DNA from: Lachnospiraceae bacterium
GTDB taxonomy: Bacteria; Bacillota; Clostridia; Lachnospirales; Lachnospiraceae
NCBI GenBank assembly: GCA_015056865.1
Contig: SVFM01000007.1
Coordinates: 1-64,000, forward strand
Length of the DNA stretch: 64,000 nucleotides
Direction of reading: 5' to 3'
Part shown: piece by piece, positions 8,408 to 17,200 of the stretch
Numbering within the stretch: position 1 is the stretch's first letter
How the letters are laid out: every line of letters begins with the position of its first letter
The notes under the pieces: model-generated
The model's input: only the letters and a program-made list of their open reading frames with translations
The model's database searches: none
What the model was told of the DNA's origin: nothing
Made by a program: the position numbers and the translations under genes

Positions 8408-8432
8408 TTATTGATAATAAAGATTAACTGCA

Positions 8433-8464
8433 TCGGTCCCGCGTTGGCGGGGCCGAGTTTTTAT
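8433..8464 (+). terminator. Terminator of metK
   Basis: GC-rich stem TCGGTCCCGC (8433-8442) with GCGGGGCCGA (8447-8456), a four-base loop and a T-rich tail. Confidence 0.8.
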
Positions 8465-8652
8465 ATTTTGGCATTATGCTATTTTAAAAATAAGAAACCT
8501 ATAGTTATTTCTGCCCAATGCACAATCATATATAAAATCAAGAAATTCACCTTGTTCTGCAGTATAATATAGTTACAAGTTTGGTATGAAGCGCCTGGCT
8601 TGTAATATGGTATTGTGAGCTTCATTCACAAGATCAAGTGTGAGGGAAAGGC

Positions 8653-9558
8653 ATGAATACAGCAATTTTAAAGAAAATTCTTTCTTACATCGATGAGCAC
8701 ATATACGAAAAGATCTGCTTGTTGGAGTTGGCGGAAGTGGCAGGATATAGCCCATTTTATTTCAGTAAATTGTTTACAGAAACAATGGGAATGCCGATAA
8801 CGGGATATATCCGAATCAGGAAGCTGCAATATGCCCTTTGCTCGTTGTTAGAAGGAAAGAAGGTTCTGGATGTATCAATTATGTATGCTTTTGACTCGCA
8901 CGAAGGATTTACAAGATCATTTACACAATTATTTGGCCAGGCACCCAGTACAGTTAGAAAATATCTTGTTTCTTATAGTGTGCCGGAGTGGAGCGTGCCA
9001 GATACAGAGTCAAGGAGAATGTCTATGGGATTAGGTAAAAGCACGTTATTTGATAATATGCATCAGATTGTTTTTGAGGTACTTAAAACGTCATTACAAG
9101 AAGTGGAAGCCGGTTATTGTACCGAAATAAGTATTACGCTGCTTCCAGGTGGAAAGCTTAAGATTTGTGATAATGGTAGGGGGATTCCATTATCAAAAGA
9201 CCAGCACATGAATAAGGGGGTTCTGGATAAGATTCTTGCAGGGCATCCGATTACCGGCCTAGAATATGCAGGAATGGGAGACTTTTCGCAGTGCAGTATG
9301 CAGACGGTTAATTCTCTATGTGAAAGCCTACAAGTTAATGTGTATCGCAATGGGATGTGGTTTCAGCAGGACTATGTAAGGGGAATTGGGCAGCATGATG
9401 TTTTTTGTAAGGAGTTAGAGCATGCAGCAGGCACGGAGATGATATTGAAGCCGGATAAGATGATTTTTGGAGAAACAGCGTTTTCGGATGCAGTCATTCG
9501 AGATTGGGTAAAAGAAAATACAAATATTTATTCTGGATTGATAGTAAATATCGAATAA
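8653..9558 (+). CDS. AraC-type DNA-binding domain fused to a degenerate GyrB-like ATPase domain
   Basis: 301 residues. Residues 1-110 are a standard AraC/XylS double helix-turn-helix, unusually placed at the N-terminus. Residues about 136-301 follow the DNA gyrase B ATP-binding region: IVFEVLKTSLQEVEAGYCTEI aligns with the GyrB VDNxxDE helix, ICDNGRGIP is retained, TVNSLCESLQVNVYRNG matches the NALS...EVxRDG segment, and GTEMILKPDKMIFGET matches GTxVxFxPDxxIF. Glu142 and Asp173 (GyrB Glu42 and Asp73) are kept, but the Mg-binding Asn is Thr146 and the glycine-rich lid is altered, so ATP hydrolysis is doubtful while nucleotide or ligand binding is possible. It stands alone, with a terminator after it. 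The target is unknown. Confidence 0.8.
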   Translation: MNTAILKKILSYIDEHIYEKICLLELAEVAGYSPFYFSKLFTETMGMPITGYIRIRKLQYALCSLLEGKKVLDVSIMYAFDSHEGFTRSFTQLFGQAPSTVRKYLVSYSVPEWSVPDTESRRMSMGLGKSTLFDNMHQIVFEVLKTSLQEVEAGYCTEISITLLPGGKLKICDNGRGIPLSKDQHMNKGVLDKILAGHPITGLEYAGMGDFSQCSMQTVNSLCESLQVNVYRNGMWFQQDYVRGIGQHDVFCKELEHAAGTEMILKPDKMIFGETAFSDAVIRDWVKENTNIYSGLIVNIE

Positions 9559-9589
9559 GCTAAATGATTTCAGACGAATAAAAGGATGG

Positions 9590-9628
9590 TACGGTAAGTT
9601 TTGTGGAGTGCAGAACTTACCGTATTTT
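9590..9628 (+). terminator. Terminator of the AraC-GyrB-like gene
   Basis: Perfect 11-bp stem TACGGTAAGTT (9590-9600) with AACTTACCGTA (9614-9624), followed by TTTTG. Confidence 0.75.
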
Positions 9629-9791
9629 GTGTATAAGCAAGATTAAGGAGTGTGTGAATGTGTAATCTCTAAGGTGCTTTTCTTTAAGTCGTTAATATGA
9701 TAAAATGTCTATAACGAATTATTTATGTATAGGGGTAGAATTTATCGAGTTGCCGGAATTTTAGATATTTTATAAAGTCAGGAGAAAGAAT

Positions 9792-10307
9792 ATGATTATT
9801 CGTGAAATGGTACCAGAAGATTGGAATAGAGTATTTGAAATATATAAGCAGGGAATTGATTCAGGAAAAACAACATTTAGCACAAAATATCCCACATGGG
9901 AAGAGTGGGATGCGGGACACAATAAAGCATGTAGATTTGTTGTTTTGTACAATGATGAAATTGCCGGTTTTGTTGCAGTTAGTCCTATTTCTGCAAAAGC
10001 ACATTATTCTGGTGTGGTAGAAGTAATGATTTACGTGGATGAAAAATATTGGCAAAATGGAGCAGGGACAAGTTTGCTCAAAAAATTAATTGATGAAGCG
10101 CCTAATAATGGTTTTTGGTGCTTGTATTCTTCGATATTTTCGTCAAATGAAAAGAGTATCAGACTACATAATAAATGCGGTTTTCGGGAAATCGGTTACA
10201 GAGAGCGAATCGCGAAAGATAGATTTGGAAACTGGACGGATACAACGCTAATGGAATATAGATATTCAGATGAACTTGTGAATTATGGAGGATGTTATCA
10301 TGGCTAA
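9792..10307 (+). CDS. GNAT N-acetyltransferase, phosphinothricin acetyltransferase-like
   Basis: 171 residues with the GNAT fold of the Pat/Bar/MnaT group: N-terminal IREMVPEDW, then VEVMIYVDEKYWQNGAGTSLL with the acetyl-CoA loop (here Q-N-G-A-G), and SIRLHNKCGFREIGYRERI near the end. Relatives acetylate phosphinothricin or the amino group of methionine sulfoximine and similar amino acids; the substrate here is unknown. AGGAG lies about eight bases before the ATG. The gene overlaps the start of the broken Nudix gene by 8 bases, so the two were once an operon. Base composition is AT-rich relative to the core genes. Confidence 0.85.
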   Translation: MIIREMVPEDWNRVFEIYKQGIDSGKTTFSTKYPTWEEWDAGHNKACRFVVLYNDEIAGFVAVSPISAKAHYSGVVEVMIYVDEKYWQNGAGTSLLKKLIDEAPNNGFWCLYSSIFSSNEKSIRLHNKCGFREIGYRERIAKDRFGNWTDTTLMEYRYSDELVNYGGCYHG

Positions 10308-10645
10308 TGAAAATACAAATTGGGGGCAGAGCGTTACAGGGGTAGTAATAAAAGAAAATAAAGTATTGCTTGCACGTCATACATATGGAGGCGGAAAAGG
10401 TATGCTATATGCACGATTGGTATATCGCTTTTAGCGCTGAATATGTTTCGGGAGAAGCAAGCTCTGATAATGATGAAAATAGCGAAGTTTTATGGGTAGA
10501 TATTGAGGAGGCTTTATTGAGAGAAGATGTACCGGAATTGACAAAAAACTTGATCAAAAGTGCGATTTCTAAGGAGCGTGGATTGAACTATAAGGAATAC
10601 GTGGGCAATACGAAGCATGCACCATATTCGTTGTATTGTTTGTAA
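10300..10645 (+). pseudogene. Nudix hydrolase, internally deleted and frameshifted
   Basis: From the ATG at 10300 (behind GGAGG), 44 codons give a Nudix N-terminus (SVTGVVIKENKVLLARHTYG) and then stop at 10432-10434. The C-terminal half continues in another frame from about 10395 (YMHDWYIAFSAEYVSGEA...HAPYSLYCL). The part that should lie between, including the catalytic GX5EX7REUXEEXGU box, is missing. A deletion that also shifted the frame near 10395-10410 explains this. No active hydrolase can be made. Confidence 0.75.
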
Positions 10646-10738
10646 TAGACGGTAGGTGATTAAAGCCTAGTGACTCACTGTAGCAAACAGTAGTAATATG
10701 AAAGTGATTGGGTTTCTCTTTATTCGGATAAAGTAAGG

Positions 10739-11194
10739 ATGCCTGACGGGCGAATTTTTGATACATATCATAAGTTGCATTATTCGCATGAATCGGTTAG
10801 CGTGGTGATTGTAAATGAAAAGAACGAAATTTTAATGATACAATCTAAAAGATACGTGACATCGAGATTGGAATGGGAAATACCCGCAGGGAGAATTGAA
10901 AAAAATGAAAGTCCTGAATGTGCAGCCCGAAGGGAGTGCCTGGAAGAAACAGGCTGTACTTTAAAGGACCTTACGTATTTATGCTGCTACAATCCAAGCA
11001 ATGGTATGTCTGATTTGAAACTTCATGTCTTTGGGGCTAAAGTGAGTACTGAATCCATGGAAATTGATGCGAATGAAGTAAATGCAAAAAAATGGATTCC
11101 CAAGGACAAAGTAATAGATATGCTTAAAAATAATGAGACGCAGTGTGGAATATCAATATTGGCATTGCTTTATGCCATTCAGTTTTATATTTAA
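10739..11194 (+). CDS. Nudix hydrolase, ADP-ribose pyrophosphatase-like
   Basis: 151 residues with a complete Nudix box, GRIEKNESPECAARRECLEE followed by T-G-C, so cleavage of a nucleoside diphosphate derivative, probably ADP-ribose, is expected. The 5' end is suspect: the same frame stays open upstream to 10697 and reads YESDWVSLYSDKVR, just what the family has before MPDGRIFD, yet no start codon exists there and the ribosome site at 10739 is poor. The gene may have lost its first few codons or use a rare start. It lies among other damaged genes. Confidence 0.7.
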   Translation: MPDGRIFDTYHKLHYSHESVSVVIVNEKNEILMIQSKRYVTSRLEWEIPAGRIEKNESPECAARRECLEETGCTLKDLTYLCCYNPSNGMSDLKLHVFGAKVSTESMEIDANEVNAKKWIPKDKVIDMLKNNETQCGISILALLYAIQFYI

Positions 11195-11196
11195 GG

Positions 11197-11355
11197 GCCG
11201 GCTTGAGTTGGTGGATTGAAAATAATTCAAACGTTCCATGTTTTCGTGCATGTGGCATTAATGGGCAAAAGTTGGTTGTTGTTCTTCAGAAAAAGATGAC
11301 AATTAGCATACTATCTGATATGGACAGACCGCATCCGAAAAAAGAATATAGTTGA
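11197..11355 (+). pseudogene. C-terminal scrap of a possible serine hydrolase (beta-lactamase class C family)
   Basis: About 52 codons reading GLSWWIENN...CFRACGINGQKLVVV...MTISILSDMDRPHP. The GWW, then FxAxGxxGQ, then a strand of V/I residues is how the last part of penicillin-binding/class C-like serine hydrolases usually reads. The catalytic SxxK and YxN parts are absent, and no start or ribosome site precedes it. I regard it as a decayed remnant; the family call is tentative. Confidence 0.4.
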
Positions 11356-11434
11356 AGCTGCATTACAGCTATGAATTAGATTTAGGGTGTTGTAGTGTAT
11401 ACAAGAAAGACTATTGATTTGTAGGAGGTATATA

Positions 11435-11917
11435 GTGATTAATTTTAGAAAGTTTTCAGAGTTTCCAAGAGGAACAATGTATGATATTTTGCAGGATGCA
11501 TATTCCTTTGACTCACGAAACAAAGAAATATGGGATGAAAATTGGCACAAGTCAGATGATTTTTTCTATGACAATCCAATGATTGCGGATAAGTATGGAT
11601 TGGTAACTTGTATTGATGATTATCCAATAGGATTCGTGGCATGGGACCCAAGGAATGCACCGGAATATGTAGAAATAGGGCATAATGGCATACGAAGTGC
11701 ATACAAAAGAAAAGGCTATGGTCATTTACAATTACAAGAGGCTATTGGTAGAATCAAAACATATGATGATTTGAAGAAAATCATTGTATGTACGAATAGT
11801 AATCTTATTGCTCCAAGAAATTACGAAAGTGTTGGATTTAAGTTGTATGGCAGGAAAGAAAATCATTCGGAAAGTGCATATACTGGGGATTACTTGTATT
11901 ATGAAATAATACTGTAG
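11435..11917 (+). CDS. GNAT family N-acetyltransferase
   Basis: 160 residues starting with GTG at 11435, seven bases after AGGAGG. The GNAT core is seen in GFVAWDPRNAPEYVEIGHNG, the acetyl-CoA loop RSAYKRKGYGHLQL, and the final NYESVGFKLYGRKE. Target unknown. It lies in the AT-rich stretch, downstream of damaged genes, and does not seem to be part of the operon that follows at 12004. Confidence 0.8.
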   Translation: MINFRKFSEFPRGTMYDILQDAYSFDSRNKEIWDENWHKSDDFFYDNPMIADKYGLVTCIDDYPIGFVAWDPRNAPEYVEIGHNGIRSAYKRKGYGHLQLQEAIGRIKTYDDLKKIIVCTNSNLIAPRNYESVGFKLYGRKENHSESAYTGDYLYYEIIL

Positions 11918-11968
11918 GATTATATGAAGCTAGCGACTGAAATTTTCTATCAATATTGCGGAAAAATA

Positions 11969-11977
11969 TGGTATAAT
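11969..11977 (+). promoter_or_regulatory. Extended -10 promoter of the GHKL-STAS operon
   Basis: TGGTATAAT, an extended -10 (TGnTATAAT), 27 bases before the ATG; no convincing -35. Confidence 0.5.
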
Positions 11978-12003
11978 GATTATACTTCAAGATTAACAGG
12001 CAT

Positions 12004-13179
12004 ATGATGGGATGTGATTATTTGTTAGAATGTAGTCAGCTTATTGAAAAGAACAGTAAAAAGATTAAAAATGTAATTCCTCTGCAAAGAGGCGGTATTG
12101 TTAAAGTAACATTTGATGGAAAATTGAATGGCTCCAAATTGGCAAAAATGTTAAGTGATTTAAGCGCCGTTATAAAAATATATAAAAGCGGATGTAAAAA
12201 AATAGTTTTTACATGTAATGGTACTTTTAAACCACAAGATATGTTCACCTATGTTTTATTTGAATGTGTTTTATACACGTTAATGATGAAAAATAAATAT
12301 GAAATTGAAGTTAAAATACATGAGGTAGAAACGACTATTCATACCCCGGGATTGAGGGATAGCATGATAGTTCACTTCATACAAAATAAATTTAATTTAG
12401 TGGAAATAGAGAAAAAATATAAAAGCATATTTAATAGAAATCATTTTAGAAGAATTATTAGTGCTAGTGACCTCGAACAAGCATCTGTGTTGCTGGGAGA
12501 TTTAAAAACATTCTTTAGATTTCACGATATAGATTTAGAGTATGGAAAACAAATTTCTAAGGTTATTTCAGAATTAGTAGATAATGCTAGTGACCATTCG
12601 GATTCTGATTGTCTGGCAGATATTTTTATATCTGATCCAACATATAAAAAGAAGGGGGATGATAACGACTATTATGTTATTAGTATGGTTATTCTAAATT
12701 TTTCAAATAAACAATTGGGTGACGATGTTAAAAGAAAAATTTTGAAAAAAGAATATAATAATGCTGCAAGATACGACAATGTTAATAATGCATACAAGAA
12801 TCATAAACAGTTTTTTTCTGATAGAGGATACAACGAAGAAGACTTTTTTAATATTACATCTTTTCAAGATAAGATATCAGGAAGAAAACATGAATCTACT
12901 ACTGGAGGAACAGGCTTAACTGCTTTAATAAAGTCATTAGAGGATAAGGCAGAGGCACATAGTTGCTATGTTTTAAGTGGGCAGCAGGGGCTTTGGTTTG
13001 AACCGGAGTTTTTGGAATATAATGATGATAATTGGATAGGCTTCAATAAGGAAAATGATTTTCTTAACTGTGAGCCGTGTAAAGAAGTTCTTTTGAGATC
13101 TAGCGTTAATTTTATGGGAACAGGATATAATTTTACACTAGTAGTAAGGAAAGAAGGTAAAGAAAATGAAGGAAATTAA
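12004..13179 (+). CDS. GHKL-type ATPase of a three-gene STAS-like module
   Basis: 391 residues. The middle carries a histidine-kinase-like ATPase N-box, ISELVDNASDHSDSD (Glu190, Asn194), and the later TTGGTGLTALIKSLED (from about 299) fits the G2 lid. The usual G1 aspartate motif (DxGxG) appears replaced by VILNFSN, as if diverged. There is no HisKA or receiver domain. Residues 1-150 are an alpha/beta region of unknown fold. The ATG at 12004 has a weak ribosome site; ATG 12007 is equivalent. The gene overlaps the STAS-like gene by 14 bases, indicating coupled translation. By analogy with SpoIIAB and its STAS partner, it may bind or phosphorylate the second protein; that is inference. Confidence 0.7.
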   Translation: MMGCDYLLECSQLIEKNSKKIKNVIPLQRGGIVKVTFDGKLNGSKLAKMLSDLSAVIKIYKSGCKKIVFTCNGTFKPQDMFTYVLFECVLYTLMMKNKYEIEVKIHEVETTIHTPGLRDSMIVHFIQNKFNLVEIEKKYKSIFNRNHFRRIISASDLEQASVLLGDLKTFFRFHDIDLEYGKQISKVISELVDNASDHSDSDCLADIFISDPTYKKKGDDNDYYVISMVILNFSNKQLGDDVKRKILKKEYNNAARYDNVNNAYKNHKQFFSDRGYNEEDFFNITSFQDKISGRKHESTTGGTGLTALIKSLEDKAEAHSCYVLSGQQGLWFEPEFLEYNDDNWIGFNKENDFLNCEPCKEVLLRSSVNFMGTGYNFTLVVRKEGKENEGN

Positions 13180-13459
13180 GTTGTCGTTTGATAAAATGAT
13201 TACAAATTTGGCTGGGAACCGATTTGGAAGAGAAACGTACAAAAATCAAGTGAAAAATCAAGTAGCAATGGAGCAGGAATTTTGTGTAATTATTCCAGAT
13301 GTAATTGAAGACATAGCAAGTTCGTTTATTCAGGGATTTTATAGTGAGCTGTGTGAAAAGTATGGCAATGAGAAAGCTAGACAACTCATGAAACTTACGT
13401 CACCGAATGAATATGTTACAAATAAAATTCAAGAGTCTATAGAAACTTATGGTGTTTAA
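13166..13459 (+). CDS. STAS-like (DUF4325-type) protein
   Basis: 97 residues. The pattern ITNLAGNRFGRETYKNQV, then FCVIIPDVIEDIASSFIQGFYSEL, is how I remember the STAS-like DUF4325 family: two strands and a helix with the SSFxQGF segment that aligns with the functional loop of STAS proteins such as anti-sigma antagonists. Serines in that loop (ASSF) are possible phosphorylation sites. AAAGAAGG precedes the ATG, which lies inside the end of the ATPase gene; the stop overlaps the next gene. It is probably the regulatory partner of the GHKL ATPase. Confidence 0.7.
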   Translation: MKEIKLSFDKMITNLAGNRFGRETYKNQVKNQVAMEQEFCVIIPDVIEDIASSFIQGFYSELCEKYGNEKARQLMKLTSPNEYVTNKIQESIETYGV

Positions 13460-13952
13460 TATGGGCGGATTAGAAGAGATAATTAAAAAAATGTTGTCGC
13501 TTTCTGTGACAGATAAAATTGCGTTGCTTGCGTTATTCATATCTGTACTATCGGTAATGTTGTCTGTATATTCCCTTATTGTTCAAAGGAAACTGAATAC
13601 GCAAAATTTGCAAGCAATATATTTTGAAAAAATATTTCATGAGTTCTTATTAGAAAAGATTCCAACAGTGGCAACAAAATTAGCTTTTGGTGCTAATGGT
13701 AGGCTTCTGCCTAACTACAAAGATGTAAACCAAGTAATGATGGAAATGATAAAGAAATCAAAGTACTTTGCTTATGCAAATAATGATTTTTATTGTTTGT
13801 TGAAAGAAAAGACGTTGTATTTAGAAGATGAATTATTAATATTAGCCAATTCAACTATAAAAGATATGGACAAGCAGAAGGATGAATTAGTGCGTATACA
13901 TTTATTAATAAGTGAAATTGTAAGTTTTGTAAACCAGCATTATTGTAAATAA
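13449..13952 (+). CDS. Membrane-anchored protein of the GHKL-STAS operon, unknown
   Basis: 167 residues from ATG 13449 (overlapping the previous gene by 11 bases) or 163 from ATG 13461. One strong membrane segment lies near residues 22-44 (IALLALFISVLSVMLSVYSLIV), followed by QRKLNTQNLQ and about 120 mostly helical cytoplasmic residues. No known enzyme motif is seen. The layout (single anchor plus helical domain) is that of many membrane-linked effectors or sensors. Its place as third gene of a tight operon suggests that it acts with the ATPase/STAS-like pair. Confidence 0.65.
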   Translation: MVFNMGGLEEIIKKMLSLSVTDKIALLALFISVLSVMLSVYSLIVQRKLNTQNLQAIYFEKIFHEFLLEKIPTVATKLAFGANGRLLPNYKDVNQVMMEMIKKSKYFAYANNDFYCLLKEKTLYLEDELLILANSTIKDMDKQKDELVRIHLLISEIVSFVNQHYCK

Positions 13953-14094
13953 TAATGTACTGAATATAAATAGTGTATTATATACCATGTTATAAGTCCA
14001 GAAACCGTGTAGAAAAATGAAAATGTTGCAGGAATCCCCTATTAATCAGTATTTTTGAGGTGTTGGAATCGTTCAACTCCAACCACCGACATAT

Positions 14095-14121
14095 AAAATC
14101 CAGCATTTCTGCTGGATTTTT
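14095..14121 (+). terminator. Terminator between the accessory stretch and dnaE
   Basis: Perfect 11-bp stem AAAATCCAGCA/TGCTGGATTTT with a TTTC loop and a T-run on either strand. The rest of 13953-14231 (279 bases) holds only a weak imperfect hairpin near 14058-14088 and the dnaE leader. Confidence 0.8.
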
Positions 14122-14181
14122 GCGTATCCCATAAATCCCTACGATTTCTAACCGAATTTTATAGAAAGTCTTTGGGGGATA

Positions 14182-14190
14182 TGGTAAAAT
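14182..14190 (+). promoter_or_regulatory. Extended -10 promoter of dnaE
   Basis: TGGTAAAAT (TG at 14182-14183, -10 TAAAAT at 14185-14190), 41 bases before the ATG; no clear -35. A very similar TGGTAAAATAATAATA precedes the pseF gene. Confidence 0.4.
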
Positions 14191-14231
14191 AATAATATTA
14201 TACGATAAGCTCAAAACAAGGAGGCTACCCT

Positions 14232-17200
14232 ATGGCGTTTACACATCTTCACGTTCACACAGAGTACAGTCTGCTGGACGGGTCCAATAAGATAAAAGAA
14301 TATGTGAAGCGGGTTAAGGAGCTGGGCATGGATAGCGCAGCGATTACTGACCACGGCGTGATGTATGGTGTGATCGATTTTTATCGGGCAGCCAAGGAAG
14401 CGGGAATTAAGCCGGTTTTGGGTTGTGAGGTTTATGTGGCACCAAACTCCCGGTTTGACAAGGAACTGACGGGGGGAGAGGACCGGTATTATCACTTGGT
14501 GCTTCTGGCGGAGAACAATGTGGGCTACGCCAATCTGACCAAGATTGTCAGTAAAGGCTTTACGGAAGGATATTATTACAGACCCAGGGTGGATATAGAA
14601 GTGCTCCGACAATATCATGAAGGGATCATTGCTCTTTCTGCCTGTCTGGCAGGTGAGGTGCAGCGCTTTATCGCCAAGGGGCTGATCAGTGAGGCGGAGA
14701 AGACTGCGCTGAAATATGAAGAATGTTTTGGAAAGGGTAATTTTTTCCTGGAGCTGCAGGACCACGGTATCCCGGAACAGAAGCTGGTAAATACCGAGCT
14801 TTTGAAGATGAGTAAAAAGCTCAATATTCCACTGGTGGCCACCAATGATGTGCATTATACCTATGCGGACGACGCGGAATCTCATGATATTTTACTGTGC
14901 CTTCAGACGGGTAAGAAACTGTCCGATGAGGACCGGATGCGTTATGAGGGAGGGCAGTATTTCGTTAAGAGCGAGGAAGAAATGAAGGGGCTTTTTCCTT
15001 ATGCCTGGGAGGCTGTGGAGAATACCCAGCGCATTGCGGACAGGTGTCATGTGGACATTGAGTTTGGTGTGACAAAGCTGCCCCGGTATGATGTGCCGGA
15101 GGGGTATGATTCCTGGAGTTACTTGAATAAATTGTGTTATGATGGCCTGACCATGCGTTATGGAGCGGACCACAGCAAGCCGGCGGGAACCACCGGCCAG
15201 TCATTGAAGGAGCGGTTGGATTACGAATTGGGTATCATCCGCCGGATGGGGTATGTAGATTATTTTTTGATCGTGTGGGATTTCATTAATTATGCCAGAG
15301 AGCATGATATTCCGGTAGGGCCGGGAAGAGGTTCCGCTGCAGGCAGTATTGTGGCTTATTGTCTGTCCATTACCAATATCGATCCCCTGCGTTATAGTTT
15401 GCTGTTTGAGCGTTTCTTAAATCCGGAGCGTGTTTCCATGCCGGATATCGATATTGACTTTTGCTTCGAACGTCGCCAGGAAGTGATTGATTATGTGGGG
15501 CGCAAGTATGGGGCGGACAAGGTGGTACAGATCGTTACCTTTGGTACCTTGGCGGCCAAGGGTGTGATCCGGGATGTGGGCCGCGTGATGGATCTGCCCT
15601 ATGCCTATGTGGACGGCGTTGCCAAAATGGTGCCCAATGAACTGAATATCACCTTGGAGCGGGCGCTGGACATCAACCCTGAGATGCGAAAGCTGTACGA
15701 GGGGGATGAGCAGGTACATAAGCTGATCGATATGTGTAAGCGGCTGGAAGGTTTGCCCAGGCATACTTCCATGCATGCCGCCGGTGTGGTGATCTGCCCG
15801 GAGGCGGCAGATGAGTTTGTGCCTCTTTCCAGAGGGGCGGACGGCTCCATCACCACCCAGTTTACCATGACCACCCTGGAGGAGCTGGGACTTTTAAAAA
15901 TGGATTTTCTGGGACTGCGTACCCTGACGGTGATCAAGGATGCGGTGGATCTGATTGCGAAAGATACGGGTAAAAAAATAGATGTAGATCACTTGGATTA
16001 TAACGATAAGGATGTGTTGGCTTCTATTGGCAGTGGACGCACGGAAGGGATATTCCAGCTGGAAAGTGCGGGTATGAAAAGCTTTATGAAAGAGTTAAAG
16101 CCGGAGAATCTGGAAGATGTGATCGCCGGAATCTCTTTGTATCGTCCGGGCCCTATGGATTTTATACCCAAGTATATCAAGGGAAAGAATAACCATGGTT
16201 CCATCACTTATTCTTGCCCCGAACTGGAGCATATCCTGGCCCCGACCTACGGCTGTATCGTATACCAGGAGCAGGTCATGCAGATCGTGCGGGATCTGGG
16301 TGGCTATACCCTGGGCCGAAGCGACCTGGTGCGCCGTGCCATGAGTAAGAAAAAGCAGTCCGTGATGGAAAAAGAGCGGGCCAATTTTATCTATGGCAAT
16401 CAGGAAGAGGGCGTTCCCGGATGCGTGGCAAACGGTATTCCCGAGGCTGTTGCCAGTCAGATTTATGAGGATATGATGGACTTTGCAAAGTACGCCTTCA
16501 ATAAATCCCATGCTGCGTGTTATGCAGTGGTGGCTTATCAGACTGCCTGGTTGAAATATTATTATCCGGTAGAATTTATGGCGGCCCTTTTGACCTCTGT
16601 GATCGATAATCCGGGGAAGGTTTCTGAATACATTATGGAGTGCCGCAATATGGGGATCTCCATCTTGCCGCCGGATATCAACCGTGGGGAAAGCGGATTT
16701 TCTGTGGATGGAGATTGCATACGTTATGCATTGACTGCCATTAAGAGTGTGGGGCGGCCCATGATCAACACCATTGTCAGGGAGCGTCAGGAAAGAGGCG
16801 CGTATGGAAGCATCAATGATTTCATTACCCGCCTGGCTGAAAAGGAACTGAACAAACGGGCCGTGGAAAACTTTATCAAAGCAGGGGCATTGGATAGTCT
16901 GGGAGGTACTCGCAAGCAATTTATGAGTGTCTACGTACAGATCATGGATCATGCCCAGAAGAATAAGAAGAGCAATCTGGAAGGCCAGATGTCTCTGTTT
17001 GATATTGTATCTGAGGAGGAGAAAGAGGAGTTTAGCATGAAACTGCCCGATGTGGGCGAGTATTCCAAGGAGATGCGGCTGGGATTTGAAAAGGAAGTGC
17101 TTGGCATCTATGTCAGCGGACATCCCCTGGAGGAGTATGAGGCCTTGTGGCGTAAGAAGATCTCAGCCACCACCGCAGATTTTGCCTTGGAGGAAGAAAC

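Noticed and set aside
14058-14088. A tRNA T-arm-like piece (GTTCAACTCCAACC) near the accessory stretch end, possibly an attachment site
   Set aside because: The loop length is wrong for a T-arm, no acceptor or anticodon arm is present, and no matching direct repeat was seen at the other end of the stretch.
16095-17123. A 342-codon reverse-strand frame within dnaE
   Set aside because: A shadow of the conserved DnaE coding frame; no start signal and no recognisable domain.
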